Source of the DNA: a virus
DNA: 64,000 nt
Strand: one strand, 5' to 3'
IMG/VR virus record: IMGVR_UViG_3300042541_003876
Span: 1-64,000 of that record
Shown here: positions 23,131-31,095 of the stretch, piece after piece
How positions within the stretch are numbered: the first letter of the stretch is position 1
Layout of the letters: the number at the start of each line of letters is the position of its first letter
The notes under the pieces: generated by a model
Databases searched by the model: none
The model's input: the letters and a program-made list of their open reading frames with translations, nothing else
What the model was told of the DNA's origin: nothing
Program-made: the position numbers and the translations under genes

Positions 23131-24133
23131 CTCAGGATTTACAAAAAGAGACGATATTCAATTACTTCCAAATGGTTTGCATCCAGGAGTAATTTATGCA
23201 GTCTGCGGAATAGGAACTCATATGGAGTCTTTCAATGGTCAACCACCAAGAGAAATGAATAAAATCCATATTGGTATTGAGTTTCCTCAGATAAAACAAA
23301 TGTTTTATATGGAAGATACTGTACCACGCTCTACCGTTGGTTCATTGGAAGGTGCTTTTGCAATGACAGCTAAATCCAAACTTAAAGCACTTGTAGAAGC
23401 TGTTAGAGGTGTAGCGTTTAATACAGAACAAGAAGCAAGCAATTATGATATAAGTCAGTTACTTGGTTGTAAAGTACTTTGTAATATGACTACCATTGCC
23501 AGACAAAACGGAAAAGGAAATTATAATAAGATTCTGAATTTTGCTCCATTAGGTACTTATCCATTACCTCCGAATTTCAATCCTGAAAATGAATATAATT
23601 TATTTGTAGTAGATGCTGCCGGAGAAAATTTCAAAACAACCAATTATGCAAATCTTCCAAATTGGTTAAAAAAGACAATTATGGAAAGTGTCGAAGCAAA
23701 AAAATATGCTTCAAAAGGTGGTGCATTTGCTAAAAAACCAGATGCACAACAAAATGGTAAATCTCAACAACCAGTTCAACAACAATTGCAACATCAAGCG
23801 GGACAACCGGTTCCTCAACAACAGCAAGTTCCCCAACAACAAATTCCACCGGTAACTCAGAAAACATTTGTTCTTACAAATCCTGATTATACAATGGAAC
23901 AATGGAGACATGCCGGATGGAATGAAGAAGCTTTGGTTGCTGCGGGTCATGCAAGATGGGATATGCCACTTGCGCCAGCAAGCGCACCACAACCACAAGC
24001 CCCTCCAGCCTTACCTCCACAACAGACTTCACAACCTCCGGTTCAACAGATGCCACAACAAGCACAACCACAAGGACCACCACAAATACCAGATTCTCAA
24101 TTTGTTGATGAAGATGATGATTTACCCTATTAA
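23057..24133 (+). CDS. Single-stranded DNA-binding protein with Q/P-rich linker and acidic tip
   Basis: 358 residues. About residues 25-190 form an OB-fold-like domain (LPNGLHPGVIYAVCGIG, MNKIHIGIEF, LLGCKVLCNMT). A long Gln/Pro-rich linker follows (QQPVQQQLQ, VPQQQIPPV), interrupted by a short ordered module NPDYTMEQWRHAGWNEEALVAAGHARWDMP near 276-305. The protein ends in FVDEDDDLPY, closely like the DDDIPF tail by which bacterial SSBs recruit repair and replication partners. Not a close match to host SSB; a phage-type SSB. Confidence 0.8.
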   Translation: MSNTNVNYVAPMGAMTTPMIAPESSSGFTKRDDIQLLPNGLHPGVIYAVCGIGTHMESFNGQPPREMNKIHIGIEFPQIKQMFYMEDTVPRSTVGSLEGAFAMTAKSKLKALVEAVRGVAFNTEQEASNYDISQLLGCKVLCNMTTIARQNGKGNYNKILNFAPLGTYPLPPNFNPENEYNLFVVDAAGENFKTTNYANLPNWLKKTIMESVEAKKYASKGGAFAKKPDAQQNGKSQQPVQQQLQHQAGQPVPQQQQVPQQQIPPVTQKTFVLTNPDYTMEQWRHAGWNEEALVAAGHARWDMPLAPASAPQPQAPPALPPQQTSQPPVQQMPQQAQPQGPPQIPDSQFVDEDDDLPY

Positions 24134-24178
24134 ATTAGAGTTTGGTAGAAAGAAATATATCTTACCACCACCAAGTAG

Positions 24179-24571
24179 ATGAAATCATTCACAATGAAAG
24201 TAGAAGGAGATAAAATCAAATTCTTAGACAAAGAAGATAAAGCCGCTTTTCAGCGGCTTCTTTTTCAATTTGAAAAGAAAGGACATAAAACCTACATATT
24301 GACTGTTGATGTTTCAACAGATTCAATTAGCGAAAAACAAGAAAAATTGTTTGAAGTTTTAGTTAACAAGGTAGCGGATGCTTCCGGTCAAGATAAAAGT
24401 GATATTGAAGAAACATTAATTAAGAATTATGGTAACGGGAAAAACATTAAAGATTTTTCCAAAGAAGAATTTCAGAATTTCATAGAACTTACTTCTGCTT
24501 TTTCAATAGACTTTTTCGGGTTCTCAATTAATTTTGACAGTAAAGGGCACGTTCAAATAAATAAAATCTAA
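24179..24571 (+). CDS. Hypothetical protein, possibly NinB/recombination-associated
   Basis: 130 residues. Pattern: MKSFTMKVEGDKIKFLDKEDKAAFQRLLFQFEKKGHKTYILTVD with the usual 'function + FKK loop' of phage NinB-like/recombination proteins, then SISEKQEKLFEVLVNKVADASG and FSKEEFQNFIELTSAFS. The resemblance is to layout only, so NinB-like is a guess. Position between SSB and an SF1 helicase suggests a role in recombination or replication. Confidence 0.5.
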   Translation: MKSFTMKVEGDKIKFLDKEDKAAFQRLLFQFEKKGHKTYILTVDVSTDSISEKQEKLFEVLVNKVADASGQDKSDIEETLIKNYGNGKNIKDFSKEEFQNFIELTSAFSIDFFGFSINFDSKGHVQINKI

Positions 24572-24728
24572 ATGTATGTTTACACCGTAATAATCACAAT
24601 CTGTAAAGTAGGTGCAATTTGGGCGCGTACTATTGTTTTTAGAAAAACATTCCAATCGATATCAACCGTAGTTTTTATGGTCATGATAATTCACATTAAC
24701 CAAATAAAATCAAAATCCACATTAATTT

Positions 24729-26201
24729 ATGAAGAAAAACGAAGAAAGAATAACGAAGTTTTCTCCAGATCAAATTCTGGCTCTTGAGAGAATTGAGGAA
24801 TTCAGAAAACAACCCATAGTCAAGAATGACGTTAATTCAAGAGTAATGGTTATTATCGGCGCCGCTGGCGTCGGTAAAACCACTCTTATTAAATATGGTT
24901 TGGAGGACTTAATTGCAAAAGATACAGAAAAAGAGTATGATGATGAACAAGTAGATGGTGGTTTATTTTCTTCTACACCAGAAGTTATAGGAGTATGTTT
25001 AGCACATCAAGCAAAAAAGAATCTTAGAAAATCACTTCCACATACAAAAACTTTTGCTTCATTTTTCGGCATGAAAGAAACTCATGGCGATGAAGGACAA
25101 AAAAAATTTGAAGTTGATGAATATGCGCTTAGGTTTGCATTATGTAAAGCAGATTTATCATTTGTTGTACACGACGAAGTCTCTATGTATGATATTGATA
25201 TGATCAATATTATTTTGAAAGAAACTAATCCAAGAACTAAAATCATTTTAATGGGTGATGCATGTCAATTACCCCCAATTAATACAGTTGGTGATGATGA
25301 TAGTCCTGCTTTCGAAATGTTTACTAATGTAGTCGAATTAACTAAACGTCATCGTCAAGAAGAAGAAAATCCACTTCTTGAATTATCAGATATTTTAAGA
25401 GAAGAAATTCGTGGAAAACAAAATGTGAAACGAGTTTTAGAAGCGATGAAAAATAATAACATTGTTAATGGAAAAGGTTTTAGAAATGTTTTTTATAGAG
25501 ATTTTCTGAAAGATTATAAGTCGATTACTTCCAATTATAAAGAAGCAAAATTAATTGCTTACCGTCGTGCAACAGTTCAAGATTATAATATCAAAATTCG
25601 TAATTATCTTTATCCTACCGCTGATCAAATTTATATTCCAGGAGAAATAATTTACATGAATGATACTTTTAGGCAAGAAAAAAGTGAGCCGATAAATCCT
25701 GATGACCATTTGGATGAAATCATTAAAAAGAAACAGGCTCCTGCAGAATATTACTGTTACAATTCCGATGAATATGTCATCAATACAGTTGAAACAGGTT
25801 TTGTTGAAGGAGTAAAGATTTATAAAATCTATTTTGATAAGTCGGATCGTCCGGATATCGCCGTAGAAAAACCTTATTTTCCAATGCTTCATCCATCAGG
25901 AGTAACTAAGTACAATGAAACTTTTTATTATCGTCGTGGAAAAGCTTTAAATGAGTTTGACAGAAAAAAGAAAAAAGGTTATTGGAAATGGTTTTATATT
26001 TTCAAGAATCAGTTTGGTGATTGTTCTTATGCTTATGCATTAACAGGTCACAAAGCTCAAGGAAGCGGATATAAATACGTTTATGTTGATGTAAGCGATA
26101 TACTTACCGTTGGTCCAATTTCGGACAAAAGAAAGCTCCAAGCAATCTATACAGGAATGACAAGAGCAACAGATATCGTATTATTTTTAAAATCAAAATA
26201 A
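24729..26201 (+). CDS. SF1 helicase (Dda/RecD-like)
   Basis: 490 residues. Walker A IIGAAGVGKTTLI (residues 42-54), Walker B HDEVSMYD near 148-155, motif III MGDACQLPP near 174-182, motif IV-like TKRHRQEEENP, and C-terminal motifs YALTGHKAQGSGYKYVYVD and YTGMTRATD. This is the Dda/RecD/Pif1-like group of 5'-3' DNA helicases, used at stalled forks and in recombination. The start at 24729 follows 157 bp without a convincing gene. Confidence 0.9.
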   Translation: MKKNEERITKFSPDQILALERIEEFRKQPIVKNDVNSRVMVIIGAAGVGKTTLIKYGLEDLIAKDTEKEYDDEQVDGGLFSSTPEVIGVCLAHQAKKNLRKSLPHTKTFASFFGMKETHGDEGQKKFEVDEYALRFALCKADLSFVVHDEVSMYDIDMINIILKETNPRTKIILMGDACQLPPINTVGDDDSPAFEMFTNVVELTKRHRQEEENPLLELSDILREEIRGKQNVKRVLEAMKNNNIVNGKGFRNVFYRDFLKDYKSITSNYKEAKLIAYRRATVQDYNIKIRNYLYPTADQIYIPGEIIYMNDTFRQEKSEPINPDDHLDEIIKKKQAPAEYYCYNSDEYVINTVETGFVEGVKIYKIYFDKSDRPDIAVEKPYFPMLHPSGVTKYNETFYYRRGKALNEFDRKKKKGYWKWFYIFKNQFGDCSYAYALTGHKAQGSGYKYVYVDVSDILTVGPISDKRKLQAIYTGMTRATDIVLFLKSK

Positions 26202-26488
26202 TGAATAAAAAAAGTCAAGAAGAAATTTTTCAGGAAACCTGGGATAATTCAGAATTTAATGTTTTTAAGTATAAAAAAAAAGGTGGTAAAATAACCACAA
26301 AAAACGAAAGTTTTTTTCTTACCCCACTTCTTAAGAAAAACAAATTGTATACTTGGGAAAAGATTAATCGCGAAGCAACTTTGATTGTTGATGGGAAATC
26401 AGAACTTTCCTCAAAAGCGAGAGGTGTTATTGATCATGTTCACACTCATGTTCTTATTATGTATCAAAAACAATTCAATGGAGAATAG
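26201..26488 (+). CDS. Hypothetical protein
   Basis: 95 residues, Lys-rich, with TWEKINREATLIVDGKSELSSKARGVIDHVHTHVLIMY. Starts on the stop of the helicase gene (one-base overlap) and overlaps the exonuclease start by 11 bp. Translationally coupled; function unknown. Confidence 0.55.
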   Translation: MNKKSQEEIFQETWDNSEFNVFKYKKKGGKITTKNESFFLTPLLKKNKLYTWEKINREATLIVDGKSELSSKARGVIDHVHTHVLIMYQKQFNGE

Positions 26489-27362
26489 TGAGTTTATTCA
26501 ATTTGAAATAAAAGCTTCGTCTCATACGAATGCTATTTTAGATACTGGAAAGATTGCCTTATTCGATGCAGATTTTTTCAAATATCACGCTACATATAAA
26601 AGATTCAAAGAAATTGAATCAGATAAGCAAGCAGGAAGATTTCCGATATTTGAAAAAGAATTGCCAATCCTGAGAATAGTTAAAAGTATGCTTGCAACAT
26701 ATTTGCTGAAAATTAAGGATCCTATTATTTTTTGTTTTTCTGGAAGTTCCAAAAATACTTTTCGTGCGCATTGTGCTGTTGAAAAAGAATACAAAGGAAA
26801 CCGTAACAAAACTGAGGATAAGTATGATTACGATGGAAAGATGAATGATATTTTTACTTTAATGAAATTCATTAAGGAAAATTATATGTCATTGCTTTTC
26901 GAAGATTTAGAAGCAGATGATATTGTTGCGGTACTGCAGGATGAAAATACCTATATTATTTCTCAGGATAAAGATTTAAAACAAGTTCCTGGATTTCATT
27001 ATAATTTTGGAAACAATACCATTGAGGAAGTCACAAAAGATCAGTCAATGTACAATCTGATGTTCCAGATGATTAAAGGAGATACCACGGATAATATCGC
27101 AGGTATTCCGGGCGCCGGAGAAAAAAAAGCAATTACTGTACTTTCAGAAGTAAGACCACCTAAATATATTAGTAGGGTTTTATTTGAATACCAGTCTAAA
27201 TTTGGATTAATGGAAGGAACAGACCGATTTGTTGAATCGTGGAATTTGATAAAAATGAGAATGAATAGAGGTGTTCATTTTCGTTCCAAATACCATCGAA
27301 TGTTTGACCTCAAAGAATTACTCATTAATCAATTAAAACAAGAAAAAAAGATAAAGAGTTGA
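26478..27362 (+). CDS. 5'-3' exonuclease / flap endonuclease (PIN-like)
   Basis: 294 residues from the ATG at 26478; a longer frame starts inside the previous gene and has no support. Acidic metal-binding residues: IALFDADFFKYH (Asp of motif I), LEADDIVAVL, ISQDKDLKQV, and the helix-3-turn GDTTDNIAGIPGAGEKKA (H3TH DNA-binding motif). This is the phage T5/T4 RNase H and DNA polymerase I 5'-nuclease family. It removes RNA primers or flaps during replication. The stop codon lies inside the following terminator stem. Confidence 0.86.
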   Translation: MENSEFIQFEIKASSHTNAILDTGKIALFDADFFKYHATYKRFKEIESDKQAGRFPIFEKELPILRIVKSMLATYLLKIKDPIIFCFSGSSKNTFRAHCAVEKEYKGNRNKTEDKYDYDGKMNDIFTLMKFIKENYMSLLFEDLEADDIVAVLQDENTYIISQDKDLKQVPGFHYNFGNNTIEEVTKDQSMYNLMFQMIKGDTTDNIAGIPGAGEKKAITVLSEVRPPKYISRVLFEYQSKFGLMEGTDRFVESWNLIKMRMNRGVHFRSKYHRMFDLKELLINQLKQEKKIKS

Positions 27363-27390
27363 AGTTATTTCAACTCTTTATCTTTTTTAT
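27350..27390 (+). terminator. Rho-independent terminator after the exonuclease
   Basis: 14-bp perfect stem GATAAAGAGTTGAA/TTCAACTCTTTATC (27350-27363 with 27369-27382) and a T-run. It contains the stop codon of the exonuclease gene. Confidence 0.88.
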
Positions 27391-27423
27391 TAAATTTGTC
27401 TAATAATTAAAAATCAAAAAATT

Positions 27424-28653
27424 ATGTCAGAAACTAAAAACGCCTTGGAAGTAGAAGTAATCATTCCAAAGGAAGTTCTTGAAAATAACGAAGGACTAAA
27501 AAAAATGTACGATGAAAAGAAAAAATCTTTATCATATGTCATGGGAGCAGAAACTACAAAACAACTTAAAGATTACATTTCAGATGTAGTAAAAAGTTCT
27601 ACTTCTGAAGAACTTGCTTTGTTCAATCCAGTATTTAGCGCTATCAGTTTTATTCAAAATTTCCGTTCCCTTAAATGGAATCCGGAAAAGAAAAATGAAA
27701 AAGAATATACTCAAGCAAAAACAATACTGGGTAAATTCAATACTGCAATTAAAACAACTGCGTCAGAAATTAAGAAACCGAGAAATGAATACAATAAAAA
27801 AGTTATTCAGCTTGAGAAACTTCTTAATGAAGAAAGCGCAAATGTTCGGGCAGCTTTGGATAAAAACTTTGATGAACTGCTTAAAGAAAAGTTAGCAAAA
27901 GTAGAAGCTGCTAATGCTAAAAAAGATGCGGTGAAAGACGGTCAGATTGCGGAACTTTCTGCTGAAAACACAAAGAATACTGAATTACTTACTAATCAGA
28001 AAATAACTACAAGAAAATTAGAAATTGATAATATTATTGCAAAAGTTGTTATCGATGTTACGGGTAAATTAGATTCTTTAAATGAAGAGGGATTAGATAA
28101 ATTACGAGTAGAAGTTTTGGATAAAAAATTAGGAGACACTGATACTCCGGATGTAACTTTTTCAGTCGAAGAAAAAACAAAGTACAGGAAAGATTTTGCA
28201 ACTCAGGTTTTAGCTGCTATCAAATTAATTGATGATAAAAAGCAAAACCTTTCTCTTACATCAACTAATGCAAACCTGGAGACTGAAAATAAAGTTTTGA
28301 AAGCAAATACACCATCGGCTTTTGTAGACGATGAAGATGATATGCCTTTCGAAATTACTACAGCAACACCAATTACTCCACAGCCAATTGCGCAACCGGT
28401 TCTGGTTACAGATGCTGATAAACTTTCATTAGTTGCTCAACTGATTGATGAAACTAATACTGCACTTATCAATGCTGTTTCTACTATCAATAATTTAGAA
28501 TTTGAAGATCCATCACTTCAATCTATTCAAAGAAAATTGGTAGATGTATCTATGAAAAACATTCTTGACTGGACGGATAAAACAAATATTTGGACGGCCA
28601 AAAAGAAAGAAGCATATATTAATCACATTAATTCTTTACAAAATGAACTTTAA
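27424..28653 (+). CDS. Coiled-coil protein with SSB-tail-like acidic motif
   Basis: 409 residues. The first third includes LKWNPEKKNEKEYTQAKTILGKFNTAIKTTASEIKKPRNEYNKKVIQLEKLLNEE, a pattern like the DUF1351 group of phage proteins near RecT/RecE genes. A long coiled coil spans residues 100-300. Near 301-308 is an internal VDDEDDMPFE, almost the same as the acidic tail of the phage SSB (VDEDDDLPY). A folded C-terminal part follows (SLVAQLIDETNTALINAV). A scaffolding or recombination-mediator role on SSB-coated DNA is a reasonable inference. Confidence 0.6.
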   Translation: MSETKNALEVEVIIPKEVLENNEGLKKMYDEKKKSLSYVMGAETTKQLKDYISDVVKSSTSEELALFNPVFSAISFIQNFRSLKWNPEKKNEKEYTQAKTILGKFNTAIKTTASEIKKPRNEYNKKVIQLEKLLNEESANVRAALDKNFDELLKEKLAKVEAANAKKDAVKDGQIAELSAENTKNTELLTNQKITTRKLEIDNIIAKVVIDVTGKLDSLNEEGLDKLRVEVLDKKLGDTDTPDVTFSVEEKTKYRKDFATQVLAAIKLIDDKKQNLSLTSTNANLETENKVLKANTPSAFVDDEDDMPFEITTATPITPQPIAQPVLVTDADKLSLVAQLIDETNTALINAVSTINNLEFEDPSLQSIQRKLVDVSMKNILDWTDKTNIWTAKKKEAYINHINSLQNEL

Positions 28654-29296
28654 GCTACCAAAACTTCAAGTATTTTTAAATGGAGACAAAAAAACCGATG
28701 AAACTGATGCTACAAAAAACATTCATGTTATCGGTGGTCATGCTATTGTAAGCAATGACATTATTGCAATTGTTAATCTTCGTGAATATGTCAAACGAGA
28801 ATTAAAAATCAATGACGATAATGATTTGCAAGAGTTGTCCCAAATTATTGATTGGATGAATTATAAGTCATTCACAAAAGAATTTTGGAGCGAACTTACT
28901 TCCGAAAAAATTGTTTCATTATTAGATGATGGTTTGGAAATTACTCACCAGAGTTATACTAAACATCTGAATTATCTTGATAATGATGCAGATCCTGAAA
29001 GAGCTTATCAACTTACAAAAGATAATATCAATCGCAATGAAATTGAAATGTCAAGATTTGCATTATCAGGAGAGCATCTGAGTTTAATATCAAAAGGCTT
29101 TGCTTCTGAAATGAAAGGAGATAATCTCATTTTTAAATTGTCAGGAACAGGAAACGCGATCATGTTTTCTCTTCAGAGAAGAGATTATATATTTGGTGTT
29201 ATTCCTGAACATTTCGATTCATCAATGGACCTTGCCGCTTTCATTACTTCGGAAGGTTTGTTTGAGTTGCTTCGAGCAAAAGAATTTAATCAATAA
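28643..29296 (+). CDS. Hypothetical replication-region protein (possible clamp-like)
   Basis: 217 residues from the ATG at 28643, overlapping the previous stop by 11 bp. Pattern: GGHAIVSNDIIAIVNLREYV, then SGEHLSLISKGFASEMKGDNLIFKLSGTGNAIMFS. The repeated short beta-helix elements are faintly like phage sliding clamps, but no conserved signature is present, so this is only a hint. Position with the recombination genes. Confidence 0.5.
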   Translation: MNFKLPKLQVFLNGDKKTDETDATKNIHVIGGHAIVSNDIIAIVNLREYVKRELKINDDNDLQELSQIIDWMNYKSFTKEFWSELTSEKIVSLLDDGLEITHQSYTKHLNYLDNDADPERAYQLTKDNINRNEIEMSRFALSGEHLSLISKGFASEMKGDNLIFKLSGTGNAIMFSLQRRDYIFGVIPEHFDSSMDLAAFITSEGLFELLRAKEFNQ

Positions 29297-29301
29297 CTTT
29301 T

Positions 29302-29332
29302 AAAGGCGGTCTTAGTGCCGCCATTTTTTTTA
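29302..29332 (+). terminator. Rho-independent terminator
   Basis: GGCGGT/GCCGCC hairpin (29305-29310 with 29317-29322, one wobble pair) followed by eight T. Ends the 27424-29296 transcript just before the gene at 29335. Confidence 0.8.
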
Positions 29333-29334
29333 TT

Positions 29335-29994
29335 ATGGCAACTGAAATAAACATGACCGAAGTCTATTTTGAATGGTGGTTAAAAGAACTTCAAGCAAAA
29401 GGGTTGGTATTATATTATGAAAGAGAACCTCAAAGTTTTGTGTTGACGAATCCGGTTCAAATCTTTTACAATCAATTCAAAGCAACTAAAGAGATTATAA
29501 AATCTTTTGAATTATATTCACCATTAACATACACTCCTGATTATAAAGTAGTGATTTCCGAAAAACTAAAAAATAGATTATTCGGTGTTGTTTCAAAGGA
29601 ACAGCAGATTTTAGAAGATGAGGATTTTAACGAAATAGGTTCTGCTTATCAAAATACTATTTTCTATACTGAGTCGCTTCAAAAATCTAAAGATTATCCA
29701 GGTTGCTATGAAATATGGTTTGATGTAAAAGCACCGAATGCTGCATCAAATGTTAATCCTCGTTTAACATCTACCAGAGATTTTAAATACGTCTCTCGTT
29801 TGATGTTTGACACTCATGGAATAGTCGTTAATAAAGTCGTTCCTATTGGAATGAAAACGTGTTTATTTGGTAAAACATTTATGCCAAAAAGATATAGGTA
29901 CACGGATATTTCCGGACAGCTTAGAAAATTAAAAGATTATGAATCTGGCTTTCGTAATCTTGAACAGTATTTAGAAATCAAAAAAGTAATTTAA
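29335..29994 (+). CDS. PDDEXK-like nuclease candidate
   Basis: 219 residues. LTYTPDYKVVIS (near 62-73) and EIWFDVKAPN (near 125-134) match the PD-(D/E)xK spacing of endonucleases, with a preceding helix containing EVYFEWWLKEL and a following RDFKYVSRLMFDTHGIVVNKVVP strand-helix. Similar phage proteins act as Holliday-junction or recombination endonucleases. The E of helix 1 and D/K in WFDVK are the expected catalytic residues. Family membership is by pattern only. Confidence 0.6.
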   Translation: MATEINMTEVYFEWWLKELQAKGLVLYYEREPQSFVLTNPVQIFYNQFKATKEIIKSFELYSPLTYTPDYKVVISEKLKNRLFGVVSKEQQILEDEDFNEIGSAYQNTIFYTESLQKSKDYPGCYEIWFDVKAPNAASNVNPRLTSTRDFKYVSRLMFDTHGIVVNKVVPIGMKTCLFGKTFMPKRYRYTDISGQLRKLKDYESGFRNLEQYLEIKKVI

Positions 29995-30012
29995 TTTTAA
30001 AAATCAAAAAAA

Positions 30013-30648
30013 ATGCAATTATCAAAAGTATTATTATTAGGACTTTCACACTTTTCAATTGATGTGAAACAAACAGAAACCAAAGTTACTGTGGTCTTTT
30101 CTCCAAAAACAACTGTTACCGATCCTGCGGTAAAAGATTTAAAACCATTAATTATTAACTTTGATTCTCCGGAAGAAATGGATGAGAAATTTGTGGAAAT
30201 GATTACTGGGCCAGTTCAAAAAACAGTTCAGTTGTTTACGGGTATCGAAGATTACGAAAAACAATTAGCAGCAACCGCCAAGAAAACCAAAGAAGCTGAT
30301 GCTGAGAAAAAAGCAAACAGTACCGCGGCGGCGAGTAAAAAAGCAGCAGATGCAAAGAAAAAAGAAGAGGTTGCAAAAGCAACTCCTACTTTAGAATTTA
30401 CTGAAGAAACTCCAGTGGAAAAACCTGCAGAAGTAGAAACTAAAAAAACAGCACCGGAATTAATCAAGGAAATATCTGATAAAAATAAAGCTGAAGTTCC
30501 GGTTGTTGAGGAAGCAAAAGTCGAAGAGGAAATCATTCAGACTCATTCTTACGACAATGAAGATGTTGTTGATGCAACAGACCAAGAGCAGGAAGAGGAA
30601 GAAAATCAAGAAGATTTATTTTCATCAGTTCCGGATTTATTTTCTTAA
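30013..30648 (+). CDS. PRTRC system protein E
   Basis: 211 residues. The N-terminal part (LSHFSIDVKQTETKVTVVFSPK, TDPAVKDLKPLIINFDSPEEMDEKFVEMI, then PVQKTVQLFTGIEDYEKQL) matches the Bacteroidota PRTRC E pattern (xDPAxxxLxPLxxxGTxxELDxxF). A long low-complexity Lys/Ala/Glu region follows and the tail is acidic (DQEQEEEENQEDLFSS). PRTRC is a plasmid/ICE cassette whose molecular task is not established. First gene of the cassette here. Confidence 0.75.
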   Translation: MQLSKVLLLGLSHFSIDVKQTETKVTVVFSPKTTVTDPAVKDLKPLIINFDSPEEMDEKFVEMITGPVQKTVQLFTGIEDYEKQLAATAKKTKEADAEKKANSTAAASKKAADAKKKEEVAKATPTLEFTEETPVEKPAEVETKKTAPELIKEISDKNKAEVPVVEEAKVEEEIIQTHSYDNEDVVDATDQEQEEEENQEDLFSSVPDLFS

Positions 30649-30666
30649 TCATTAAATATTTATAAA

Positions 30667-30888
30667 ATGGCTACAGTACAAGCAATTACCAGAAAGTTCT
30701 CATTAAAAGTAAATGGAAACACTATAGAGTTAGATGATCCAAATCCGGAATTATCTACAGACGAAGTAAAAGATATTTTGTCTAATCATTACCCTCAATT
30801 ATTAAATTCAACTATTAGTGACAAAGGTCTTTCAGATAACGGAGACCACACTTTTGAATTTATTACTGTTGCAGGAACAAAAGGATAA
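30667..30888 (+). CDS. PRTRC system protein C (ubiquitin-like fold)
   Basis: 73 residues. The core IELDDPNPELSTDEVKDILSNHYPQLLNSTI, then HTFEFITVAGTKG, is the PRTRC C signature (L.DPNP.....V..FY...YP.L..A.V ... F....GTKG). From memory, this family corresponds to a Pfam prokaryotic-ubiquitin entry: a beta-grasp protein that ends in Gly, the group that E1-like enzymes adenylate. Here the C-terminus is Gly-Thr-Lys-Gly with a single terminal Gly. Sits between E and the F-position gene. Confidence 0.82.
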   Translation: MATVQAITRKFSLKVNGNTIELDDPNPELSTDEVKDILSNHYPQLLNSTISDKGLSDNGDHTFEFITVAGTKG

Positions 30889-30891
30889 AAT

Positions 30892-31095
30892 ATGAATGCA
30901 AAACAGTTTTTAAAATTCTGTAAAGAAAGAGGGGTCGGTAACGATCCCTCTTTTTCTATTGGAAAAGTAAAAAAAGAGAATTCCAATATTATAAACTTAA
31001 TGTCTTCAATATGCAAAACTCAAAAAAATCAATCGGAACACAACACATTCCAGGAGAAATTATACCAAGCAAAAACAAAAACTTTTTTGAGTTAA
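30892..31095 (+). CDS. Possible small protein between PRTRC C and the F-position gene
   Basis: 67 residues, MNAKQFLKFCKERGVGNDPSFSIG and then a Ser/Asn/Lys-rich part. It starts 3 bp after the stop of C, as expected of a coupled gene, but overlaps the next gene by 85 bp and contains a terminator-like hairpin (30926-30957). It may be a short leader peptide rather than a full gene. Confidence 0.35.
   Translation: MNAKQFLKFCKERGVGNDPSFSIGKVKKENSNIINLMSSICKTQKNQSEHNTFQEKLYQAKTKTFLS
30926..30959 (+). terminator. Terminator/attenuator inside the PRTRC operon
   Basis: 12-bp stem AAAGAGGGGTCG/CGATCCCTCTTT with a GTAA tetraloop (a GNRA type) at 30938-30941, one G-T pair, followed by TTTCT. It lies between PRTRC C and the F-position gene, so it probably lowers expression of the downstream ThiF/B genes relative to E and C. 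Confidence 0.65.

Noticed and set aside
23711-24083. Two minus-strand frames opposite the SSB Q/P-rich linker
   Set aside because: Low-complexity antisense of CAA/CCA repeats; the SSB-like protein on the plus strand explains the sequence.
24572-24787. 71-codon frame between the 130-residue gene and the SF1 helicase
   Set aside because: Its sequence looks like random translation with no coding bias, it overlaps the helicase start by 59 bp, and nothing in it resembles a known domain. The 157 bp before the helicase are best described as an intergenic stretch.
26201-26488. Possible JAB-type deconjugating enzyme (VIDHVHTHV segment)
   Set aside because: A JAB motif needs HxH followed by S and D at fixed spacing and an upstream Glu; this protein has the HVHTH run at its end without them. 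PRTRC A was therefore not called.
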